Below are positions 1-5,248 of a stretch of 7,368 nt of DNA, piece by piece. The translations under genes and the position numbers were made by a program. The first letter of the stretch is position 1; each line of letters opens with the position of its first letter. This DNA is from Modestobacter sp. (GTDB taxonomy: Bacteria; Actinomycetota; Actinomycetes; Mycobacteriales; Geodermatophilaceae), in contig JAOPVN010000311.1 of NCBI GenBank assembly GCA_025966175.1, positions 1 to 7,368 of the forward strand, read 5' to 3'. Under the pieces are notes generated by a model, which saw nothing but the letters and a program-made list of their open reading frames with translations, was not told the origin of the DNA and did no database searches.

Positions 1-287
1 CGGGTGAGCACCTCGGCCGTCGCCGGCCGGTCGGCCTCCAGGGGCGCCAGGGCCGCGGTCAGGAGCTCGGCGCGCTCCTGCGGGCGGCGGGCGGCCCAGC
101 CGGGGAACGCCCGGTGGGCGGCGCTGACCGCCTCTTCGGCCAGCTTGGCGCTGGCCGCGGCGGCGTAGCCGACCACGGAGACGCCGTCGACGGGGTCGAC
201 CACCTGGAGCGAGTCGTCGGTGGCCCGCGTCTCGCCGTCGATGAACAGGTGCGTGCGGATCTCCGGCAACTGATCGAGGGCTGGCAC
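1..287 (-). CDS. Aldehyde dehydrogenase family protein, N-terminal part (runs off left edge)
   Basis: The minus strand from the GTG at 287 down to position 1 gives 95 codons beginning VPALDQLPEIRTHLFIDGE, then a VVDPVDG segment and EEAVSAAHRAFPGWAARRPQ. This is the N-terminal pattern of the NAD(P)-dependent aldehyde dehydrogenase superfamily: an opening strand ending in IDGE, a 'DP.dG' turn, and an 'A..AF..W' helix followed by R..ll. Family members are usually about 480 residues, so about one fifth is present. The catalytic Cys and Glu lie outside the window and cannot be checked. A GGGAGA ribosome site lies just before the GTG. It is divergent from the histidine kinase gene and shares its upstream region, including the dyad at 418-435. 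By context it could oxidise an aromatic aldehyde (vanillin-like) or a ring-cleavage semialdehyde. The family call is firm; the substrate is inference. Confidence 0.85.
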   Translation of the reverse strand, partial: MPALDQLPEIRTHLFIDGETRATDDSLQVVDPVDGVSVVGYAAAASAKLAEEAVSAAHRAFPGWAARRPQERAELLTAALAPLEADRPATAEVLT

Positions 288-417
288 GGTGTTCTCCCGG
301 CATCGGCGGTGGGGGAGCCGTCGGCGCCCCTGTGGTGCGGCTCACGGTAGGGCGGCCGGGGGCGGGAGACCCGCGTCGGTCGACCTGACCACGGCGCGCG
401 CCCGCGGAGGGGCCACC

Positions 418-435
418 CGCGACATGTGACGTAGC
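418..435 (+). promoter_or_regulatory. Candidate operator, copy 1 (CGCGAC-N3-TGACGTAGC)
   Basis: The sequence CGCGACATGTGACGTAGC is an imperfect dyad, with outer arms GCGAC and GTAGC around a 7-bp centre. It matches the element at 2817-2834 in 15 of 18 positions and in the same orientation. It sits nearly midway between the divergent aldehyde dehydrogenase start (130 nt away) and the histidine kinase start (136 nt away). By position it is a candidate binding site for the LuxR-type response regulator encoded at 2104-2793. Binding is inferred, not shown. Confidence 0.5.
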
Positions 436-571
436 TCTGCGAGCGGCGACCCCGCGGGAGCCGTACCCGGCCCGACGGGGGGTCCGCACGGCCGCCCGAC
501 CTGCGAAGCTGTCCGCGGGGGCACCGGCCGCACCGACGCGGCCGGACCACGACGGAGTGGGGGCACTGCCG

Positions 572-2107
572 ATGCGAGCGCCCCTCGGGACAGCCGAGGA
601 CGTGGCCACCCGCGTGCTGCGCGCGATGGTCGACGTCTGTGCGGACGGGCTCGGGCTGGTGCACGTCGACGGCCGGCTCACCGAGCTCAACGATGCCGGT
701 CGCGGCATCCTCGGCTGCGCCGGGGACGACCCCGCCGGGGTGCTCAGTCCCTTCGGGCCCGCCGCGGCCGGCACCGGGCTACCGCACGACAGTGGCGCAC
801 TGGTCACGATCACCACCCTCGACGGCCGGCGGCGCACCCTGGAGTACCGGCTGTCCCCGCTGGACGACGGCACCGCGGCCGTCTGGTTCAGCGACGTCAC
901 CGACGCGCTGCGCCAGCAGCACCGGCTCACCGCGATCGCCCGGGCGGCCTCCAGCGTGGCCGGCGTGCACTCCCTGCGCACCACCCTGGACGCCGTCGCC
1001 CGGGAGGTGGTGGCCGCCGCCCAGCTGGGCGCCGTGCAGATCCTCGCGCTCGACGACCCGCACGAGGAGCTGCAGATCCTCGGCATGGCGGGCTTCGGGG
1101 AGCCCGCCGACTTCACCGAGCGGCTCAGCGCCTGCCGGCGGCTGGGCGCGCACGTGCGGTTCATGGACGCCTTCGAGTCCGGCCGGCCGGTCGTCGACGT
1201 GCACCGGAAGGCGGCCATCCTCGCCGACCCGCGGTGGGCTCCGTTGCACGAGGTGATGGACCGCCCGGACTGGGACAGCTTCGTGGCGATACCGCTCATC
1301 GTCCGCGGCCGCACCGTCGGGGTGATGAACGCCTACTACCTGCCCGGCGACGACCCCGGACCCAGCTCCCTGGTGTTCCTGGAGGCGATGGCCGACCACG
1401 CGGCGGTGGCGATCGACACCGCCGCTCTGCTGGCCCGGACCCGCTCCCAGGCGGAGTCCGAGGAGCGCCGCCGGCTGGCCCGGGACCTGCACGACTCGGT
1501 GGTCCAGCAGCTGTTCTCGATGCGGCTGCAGGCCGGTGCGCTGCAGGCCCAGCTGGATGACGGGAACTCCGCCCCCGCCCGGGTGCGGGCTGCCGCCCAG
1601 GAGCTCGCCGAGCTCTCGAAGAGCGCGCTGGCGGACCTGCGCGGCCTGGTCTTCGAACTGCGACCGCTGGACCTGGCCGAGCGCGGCCTGCTCGAGTCGG
1701 TGCGGGTGCACGCCGAGGGGCTGGAGGTGCGGGCCGGTCTCGGGGTCACGGTCTCCGCCCCGGCGGACCTGCAGATCACCTGGGGGCTGGACGTCCAGGA
1801 GGACGTCTACCGGATCGTCCAGGAGGCACTGCACAACACCGTCAAGCACGCCCGGGCCACCGGGGCGGAGGTGCGCTTCCAGGCAGCGGCCGACGGTGGG
1901 GCTGTGGTCGTCGAGGTGCTCGATGACGGACGGGACACCGACGACACGGCCCCCGGGCGCGGGCCCACCCTGGGCATCGTCTCGATGCGGGAACGCGCCG
2001 AACGGTGGGGAGGCCGGCTGGCGGCCGGCCCCCGCTCCGGTGGCGGCTGGGCGGTCCGGCTCGTGCTGCCGCTGACCCCGGCCCGGCTCGACGGAGGAGG
2101 GCGATGA
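572..2107 (+). CDS. Cytoplasmic PAS-GAF sensor histidine kinase (NarL/DevS-type, HisKA_3)
   Basis: This 511-residue kinase autophosphorylates on His and should pass the phosphate to the regulator encoded just downstream. Residues about 10-110 look like a PAS fold (GLGLVHVDGRLTELNDAG), and about 120-287 look like a GAF domain ending in VAIDTAALL. The HisKA_3 dimerisation helix follows with the phospho-acceptor His307 in RDLHDSVVQQLFSMRLQ. The ATPase domain shows an N box (EALHNTVKH, Asn422), a G1 box (DDG, 451-453) and a G2 box (TLGIVSMRER, 466-475). No hydrophobic stretch long enough to span the membrane is seen, so it should sense an intracellular signal. The ATG at 572 is preferred over an in-frame GTG at 557 because the G-rich stretch 559-563 is well spaced from it and the GTG lacks a good ribosome site. 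PAS-containing kinases paired with NarL-type regulators control aromatic catabolism elsewhere (TodS/TodT, StyS/StyR, BphS/BphT); the ligand here is unknown. Confidence 0.93.
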   Translation: MRAPLGTAEDVATRVLRAMVDVCADGLGLVHVDGRLTELNDAGRGILGCAGDDPAGVLSPFGPAAAGTGLPHDSGALVTITTLDGRRRTLEYRLSPLDDGTAAVWFSDVTDALRQQHRLTAIARAASSVAGVHSLRTTLDAVAREVVAAAQLGAVQILALDDPHEELQILGMAGFGEPADFTERLSACRRLGAHVRFMDAFESGRPVVDVHRKAAILADPRWAPLHEVMDRPDWDSFVAIPLIVRGRTVGVMNAYYLPGDDPGPSSLVFLEAMADHAAVAIDTAALLARTRSQAESEERRRLARDLHDSVVQQLFSMRLQAGALQAQLDDGNSAPARVRAAAQELAELSKSALADLRGLVFELRPLDLAERGLLESVRVHAEGLEVRAGLGVTVSAPADLQITWGLDVQEDVYRIVQEALHNTVKHARATGAEVRFQAAADGGAVVVEVLDDGRDTDDTAPGRGPTLGIVSMRERAERWGGRLAAGPRSGGGWAVRLVLPLTPARLDGGGR

Positions 2108-2793
2108 CCAGGCTGCCGGACAGGGAGGTGGCCGCGGGGACGATCCGGCTGATGGTCGTCGACGACCACGCGATCGTCCGGCGCGGCATCCTGGCCTACG
2201 TCGACGCGGTGCCGGCGCTGACGGTGGTCGGTGAGGCCGTCGACGGGCAGGAGGCACTGGCCCGGCTCGGCCAGTGGCAGGCCGACGGGACGCCGCTGCC
2301 GGACGTCGTCCTCATGGACCTGCAGATGCCGCGGATGGGTGGGATCGAGGCGACCGAGGCGATCGCGCGCGCCCATCCCGAGGTGAAGGTCGTGGTGCTC
2401 ACCAGCTTCGGCGAGGTCGAGCGGGTGCACGCCGCGCTGGCCGCCGGTGCGGCCGGGTACCTGCTCAAGGACGCCGAGCCGGCCGAGGTGGTCGCGGCGA
2501 TCCGGGCGGCGGCCGCGGGGGAGGTCCACCTGGATCCCGCCGTCGCTCGGCAGCTCACCCGGCGGATGGCCGGGCCCCAGGTGGGTCTGGCGGCGCTGAC
2601 GCCGCGCGAGCGGGAGATCCTCGTGCTCGTCGCGCAGGGGCGCGCCAATCGGGACATCGCCGACCGGCTGGTGATCAGCGAGCGGACCGCTCGCACGCAC
2701 GTCAGCAACGTGCTGGCCAAGCTGCAGCTGCCCTCGCGCACCCAGGCCGCGCTGCTGGCCATCCGGGAGGGACTGATCCCGCCGCCGAGCTGA
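2104..2793 (+). CDS. NarL/FixJ-family response regulator with LuxR-type DNA-binding domain
   Basis: This 229-residue protein has an N-terminal receiver domain and a C-terminal LuxR-type helix-turn-helix. The receiver shows the acidic pair Asp20-Asp21 (MVVDDH), the phospho-acceptor Asp72 (VVLMDLQMP), the switch Thr100 (VVLTSF) and the invariant Lys122 (YLLKDA). The DNA-binding domain starts near residue 165 (LTPREREILVLVAQG) and includes the recognition region RTARTHVSNVLAKL. The ATG overlaps the kinase stop as ATGA and follows a strong GGAGGAGGG at 2093-2101, so the pair is translationally coupled. It most likely receives phosphate from the upstream kinase and acts as a transcription activator. 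The dyads at 418-435 and 2817-2834 are candidate targets, which would make it autoregulatory and control the Rieske operon. The family call is firm; the targets are inferred. Confidence 0.95.
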   Translation: MTRLPDREVAAGTIRLMVVDDHAIVRRGILAYVDAVPALTVVGEAVDGQEALARLGQWQADGTPLPDVVLMDLQMPRMGGIEATEAIARAHPEVKVVVLTSFGEVERVHAALAAGAAGYLLKDAEPAEVVAAIRAAAAGEVHLDPAVARQLTRRMAGPQVGLAALTPREREILVLVAQGRANRDIADRLVISERTARTHVSNVLAKLQLPSRTQAALLAIREGLIPPPS

Positions 2794-2819
2794 GCGGCCG
2801 GCGCACGGCACGCGGCCGC
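2794..2819 (+). terminator. Possible hairpin terminator after the two-component operon
   Basis: Directly after the regulator stop codon, GCGGCCG (2794-2800) can pair with CGGCCGC (2813-2819) across a 12-nt loop. There is no T tract, which is common in actinobacteria, so this is only a weak candidate. Its right arm overlaps the first bases of the dyad at 2817-2834. Confidence 0.35.
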
Positions 2820-2834
2820 GACGAATGACGTAGC
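2817..2834 (+). promoter_or_regulatory. Candidate operator, copy 2 (CGCGAC-N3-TGACGTAGC)
   Basis: The sequence CGCGACGAATGACGTAGC repeats the element at 418-435 with only the three central-left bases changed. The outer arms GCGAC and GTAGC again form an imperfect dyad, here extended by one pair (GCGACG/CGTAGC with one internal mismatch). It lies 127 nt upstream of the Rieske oxygenase ATG, close to the 136 nt between copy 1 and the kinase ATG. This is the arrangement expected of a shared regulator site. A possible -10 (TAGCGT, 2901-2906) lies downstream, but no convincing -35 was found. Confidence 0.5.
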
Positions 2835-2949
2835 CGGCCCCTGTCGCATCGCTCGCCCAGGAGCTGCCTGCCGACCGATCCGGTGCCGTCCCGAGCCACC
2901 TAGCGTCGTCGTGAGCGGGGTCACGGCACCGCCGTCGCCTCCTTCGCCT

Positions 2950-2955
2950 GAGGAG
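2950..2955 (+). promoter_or_regulatory. Ribosome binding site that sets the Rieske oxygenase start
   Basis: GAGGAG lies 6 nt before the ATG at 2962. An in-frame GTG at 2911 would add 17 Pro/Ser/Thr-rich residues unlike the family N-terminus and has no comparable ribosome site, so 2962 is chosen. Confidence 0.75.
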
Positions 2956-2961
2956 CTCTCC

Positions 2962-4068
2962 ATGACGACATCCCCGCTGGTCTCGAACGGCTGGTACCTG
3001 GGGGCGTTCTCCGACGAGGTCGGGCGCACCCTGCTGCAGCGCTGGATCCTGAGCCGCCCGGTCTGCTTCTACCGGCTGCGGGACGGCACGGTCACCGCCC
3101 TGGAGGACCGCTGCCCGCACCGCCGCTTCCCGCTGTCGCTGGGCCGGCTGGACGGCGACGTCATCGAGTGCAACTACCACGGCTACCGGATCGACGACCG
3201 CGGCAGCTGCGTCGGGGTGGCCGAGCAGCCCGACGTGCCCAGGAACGCGAAGGTGCACCGGTTCCCGCTGCTGGAGCGGGACGGCGTCATCTGGATCTGG
3301 ACCGGTGACCCGGAGCAGGCGGACCCGGCGCTGCTGCCGGACACGTCGTGGCTGACCGACCCCGGCTGGACCCACGTGAAGGGCCTGGTGCCGCTGAAGT
3401 CGCGACACGTGCTGCTGGTGGAGAACCTGCTCGACCTCACCCACGAGACGTTCCTGCACCCGACCAGCATCGGGAACGCCGCCGTCGCCCGGACCCCGAT
3501 CGACGTGACCAGCGAGGGCGACCGGGTGTCGTTCACCCGGCACATGGTCGGCATCGAGGCGCCGCCGTTCTACCAGCGGTCGATGGGGCTGACGTCCCCG
3601 GTCGACAGGTGGCAGGACGGTGACTTCCATGCCCCCGGGGTGTTCGTGCTCAACATCCGGCTCGCCCCGACCGGCACCGAGGAGCCCGAGGGCTACCACA
3701 TGAAGGTCATGTACGGCATGACCCCGGAGACCGGGACGACCACGCACGACTTCTTCGTGCTCGGCCGCGACTACCTGACCGACGACGCCGAGCTGTCGGC
3801 CTTCCAGCTGCAGCAGCAGCTGGCGGTGATGCAGGAGGACGTCGACGCCCTGGAGGTCCAGGAGGTCATGGTGGCCTCGGAGACGGTGCCGATGACCGAG
3901 TCGAGCATCCGGTCCGACGTCGCCGGGATCCGCGGGCGGCGGCTGCTGGAACGGATGCGCAAGCGGGAGACGCCCGCGGACGGGGCACGGTCCGCTGACC
4001 GGCCGCGGCCGGTCAGCGGACCCGCGCCGACGCCGACTCCCGCGCCTGCCGGGGTGGTCGGCGGATGA
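2962..4068 (+). CDS. VanA-like Rieske non-heme iron oxygenase, terminal oxygenase subunit
   Basis: This 368-residue protein is the oxygenase component of a Rieske system, most like vanillate O-demethylase and related aromatic-acid demethylases or hydroxylases. The [2Fe-2S] ligands are Cys51-x-His53 and Cys70-x2-His73 (CPHRRF and CNYHGY). The mononuclear iron site is in NLLDLTHETFLH, with bridging Asp158 and ligands His161 and His166. The third ligand is probably Asp293 in MQEDVDALEVQE, where VanA-type enzymes have an 'ED...LE.Q' motif. It opens the six-gene operon. No flavin/ferredoxin reductase is encoded in the window, so electrons must come from elsewhere. The last ~31 residues are a Pro/Arg/Ala-rich tail beyond the usual VanA end; it is encoded by a perfect 34-nt palindrome and flanking DNA with more A/T at third positions than the rest. 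Family is firm; the exact substrate (vanillate-like is the leading guess) is inferred. Confidence 0.92.
   Translation: MTTSPLVSNGWYLGAFSDEVGRTLLQRWILSRPVCFYRLRDGTVTALEDRCPHRRFPLSLGRLDGDVIECNYHGYRIDDRGSCVGVAEQPDVPRNAKVHRFPLLERDGVIWIWTGDPEQADPALLPDTSWLTDPGWTHVKGLVPLKSRHVLLVENLLDLTHETFLHPTSIGNAAVARTPIDVTSEGDRVSFTRHMVGIEAPPFYQRSMGLTSPVDRWQDGDFHAPGVFVLNIRLAPTGTEEPEGYHMKVMYGMTPETGTTTHDFFVLGRDYLTDDAELSAFQLQQQLAVMQEDVDALEVQEVMVASETVPMTESSIRSDVAGIRGRRLLERMRKRETPADGARSADRPRPVSGPAPTPTPAPAGVVGG
3989..4022 (+). repeat. Perfect 34-nt palindrome in the 3' end of the Rieske gene
   Basis: From GGTCCGCTGACCGGCC at the left to its exact reverse complement at the right, all 17 base pairs match without a loop. 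As RNA it would fold into a very stable GC-rich hairpin 44-46 nt before the Rieske stop codon. It could act as an attenuator, terminator or mRNA-processing element between the first and second genes of the operon. Its position inside the reading frame is unusual. Confidence 0.9.
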
Positions 4069-4766
4069 GCACGTTCGTCCTGGTGCACGGCGCCTGGCAC
4101 GGCGGCTGGTGCTGGGACCGGGTGGCGCCGCTGCTCCGGGCGGCCGGCCACGAGGTGCACGCACCGACGCTCACCGGGCTCTCCGAGCGGGCCCACCTGC
4201 TCTCGCCGCAGGTGGGGCTGGACACGCACATCGAGGACGTCGTCCGGCTGCTGGACGTGCTCGGCCTCACCGGCGTGGTGCTGGTCGGGCACAGCTACGC
4301 CGGGCAGCTGGTCAGCGCGGTCGCCGACCGGCGCCCCGGGCGGATCGCCCGGCGGGTGTACCTGGACGCCTTCGTCGGCGAGGACGGCGAGACGGCGGTG
4401 TCACTGCAGCCGGAGACGGTGGCGCACCACTGGGCCGAGTCGGCCGCCGAGCAGGGCTTCGGCTGGCTGGTGCCGGTGCGCAAGCTCGAGGTCCTCGGCG
4501 TCACCGAGCAGGCCGACGTCGACTGGCTGACCCCGCGCCTGACACCGCACCCGTGGAAGACCTACACCGACCCGCTGCGGCTGACCGGCGCCGGCGACGG
4601 CGTCCCGGCCGCCTTCATCGAGTGCGTCAGCTGGATGCGGGTGTTCCGGTCGCAGGCCGAGCGGGCGCGGCAGCGCGGCTGGCCGGTGCACGAGCTGGAC
4701 ACCGGCCACGAGGCGATGGTCACCGCCCCGAAGGCGCTGGCCGACGTCCTGCTCGAGCTGGCCTGA
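4065..4766 (+). CDS. Alpha/beta hydrolase (EstC / plant methyl-esterase / hydroxynitrile-lyase-like family)
   Basis: This 233-residue protein has the opening strand and oxyanion-loop signature FVLVHGAWHGGWCWDRV, the nucleophile elbow GHSYAG (Ser77) and the catalytic His215 in DTGHEAMVTAP. This resembles small esterases of the EstC/SABP2/hydroxynitrile-lyase type rather than a classic enol-lactone hydrolase. In that family the acid usually sits in a 'YI.CTeD' segment; here the matching segment is FIECVSW (184-190), with Trp190 where Asp is expected. The acid is therefore not identified. The ATG overlaps the Rieske stop as ATGA, and the ribosome site is weak (GGGGTGG, 4051-4057), so translation probably depends on coupling. 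In context it might hydrolyse an aromatic ester before ring attack or a lactone after it. No signal peptide is seen. Family is firm; reaction unknown. Confidence 0.87.
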   Translation: MSTFVLVHGAWHGGWCWDRVAPLLRAAGHEVHAPTLTGLSERAHLLSPQVGLDTHIEDVVRLLDVLGLTGVVLVGHSYAGQLVSAVADRRPGRIARRVYLDAFVGEDGETAVSLQPETVAHHWAESAAEQGFGWLVPVRKLEVLGVTEQADVDWLTPRLTPHPWKTYTDPLRLTGAGDGVPAAFIECVSWMRVFRSQAERARQRGWPVHELDTGHEAMVTAPKALADVLLELA

Positions 4767-4770
4767 GCGG

Positions 4771-4777
4771 GGAGGAG
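4771..4777 (+). promoter_or_regulatory. Ribosome binding site supporting a TTG start
   Basis: GGAGGAG ends 7 nt before the TTG at 4785. No ATG or GTG lies between it and the conserved N-terminus of the encoded isomerase-like protein, so the rare TTG start is well supported. Confidence 0.8.
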
Positions 4778-4784
4778 AGCTGCC

Positions 4785-5063
4785 TTGGAGTTCCTGGTGC
4801 GGTCGGAGAACCGGCTGCCTGCCGACACCCCGCCCGAGCGGCGGGCGGAGCTGCGGGCCGGTGAGCGGGTGCGGGCGATGGAGCTGCGCGCCGCGGGGGT
4901 GCTCAAGCGGCTGTGGCGGGTGCCCGGACGCAACGCCACCGTCGGCCTGTACGAGGCGACCGACCCGGCGGAGCTGCACGACGCGCTGATGTCACTGCCG
5001 ATGGCGCCGTGGCTGGACGTGCACGTGGAGCCGCTGGCCACCCACCCGCAGGAGCGGACGTGA
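4785..5063 (+). CDS. Muconolactone delta-isomerase family protein (CatC-like)
   Basis: This 92-residue protein matches the size and pattern of muconolactone isomerase. It opens with EFLVRSENRLPADTP, followed by a charged helix with GERVRAMELRAAG, then LKRLWRVPGRNATVGLYEA, ELHDALMSLPMAPWLDVHVE and a terminal HPQE. CatC enzymes isomerise muconolactone to 3-oxoadipate enol-lactone in the ortho branch of catechol breakdown and form a decamer. Here no catechol 1,2-dioxygenase or muconate cycloisomerase is present, and the operon instead encodes a 4,5-type extradiol dioxygenase. It may therefore isomerise a different ring-cleavage product or lactone. The TTG start follows a strong GGAGGAG. The gene begins 18 nt after the hydrolase stop, and its own stop overlaps the next start as GTGA. 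Family is confident; the reaction in this operon is open. Confidence 0.85.
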   Translation: MEFLVRSENRLPADTPPERRAELRAGERVRAMELRAAGVLKRLWRVPGRNATVGLYEATDPAELHDALMSLPMAPWLDVHVEPLATHPQERT

Positions 5064-5248
5064 CCGCGGCGACGGACGGCGGCGAGCTGCGGATCACCTT
5101 CCGGCAGCACGACGGCGAGATGCTCGGCTCGTGCTGGTGCGGTCGCACCTCCACCAGCTCCCACCCGCGTCAGCTGTGGGAGTGGCTGGACGAGCACGAG
5201 CACGCGCCGGCGCCCGCCCCGAGGGGTGCAGGAGGCACGGGTGACTGA
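5060..5248 (+). CDS. Small conserved-looking protein of unknown function with a CWC motif
   Basis: A GTG at 5060, preceded by AGGAG (5050-5054), opens a 62-residue frame that ends at 5248. It overlaps the isomerase stop (GTGA) and the start of the next gene by 8 nt, so it fits the operon's coupling scheme. It begins VTAATDGGELRITFRQHDGE, then MLGSCWCGRTSTSSHP and LWEWLDEHEHAPAPAP. The two cysteines flank one Trp (Cys-Trp-Cys-Gly), which could bind a metal or be redox active, but two Cys alone are not a ferredoxin. The Trp-rich helix RQLWEWLDEHEH follows and the C-terminus is Ala/Pro/Gly rich. I do not recognise a family. The coupled position between the isomerase and dioxygenase genes argues that it is a real gene and works with these enzymes, perhaps as an accessory or chaperone-like protein. 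Confidence 0.7.
   Translation: MTAATDGGELRITFRQHDGEMLGSCWCGRTSTSSHPRQLWEWLDEHEHAPAPAPRGAGGTGD
5230..5235 (+). promoter_or_regulatory. Ribosome binding site that sets the dioxygenase alpha start
   Basis: AGGAGG lies 5 nt before the GTG at 5241. An upstream in-frame GTG at 5226 precedes this site and would add only five residues, so 5241 is the better start. Confidence 0.75.

Noticed and set aside
114..350. A 78-codon plus-strand frame opposite the aldehyde dehydrogenase
   Set aside because: It overlaps the well-supported minus-strand aldehyde dehydrogenase N-terminus and shows no motif of its own.
557..571. In-frame upstream GTG start for the histidine kinase
   Set aside because: No good ribosome site precedes it, whereas the ATG at 572 has a suitably spaced G-rich stretch. 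The difference is only five residues.
779..2257. A 492-codon minus-strand open frame opposite the kinase gene
   Set aside because: Low-complexity Gly/Pro/Arg/His composition and no recognisable domain; it is a shadow of the kinase gene.
2911..2961. In-frame upstream GTG start for the Rieske oxygenase
   Set aside because: It would add Pro/Ser-rich residues not typical of the family; the ATG at 2962 has a well-spaced GAGGAG.
3805..3825. CAG/CTG-rich quasi-repeat in the Rieske gene
   Set aside because: It simply encodes FQLQQQLAV in a helix near the third iron ligand; codon bias explains it.
1807..4164. A 785-codon open frame on the minus strand across the kinase, regulator and Rieske genes
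   Set aside because: Long antisense frames are expected in high-GC coding DNA. Its translation is Arg/Pro/Gly/His rich with no family motifs, while the plus-strand genes show clear catalytic residues.
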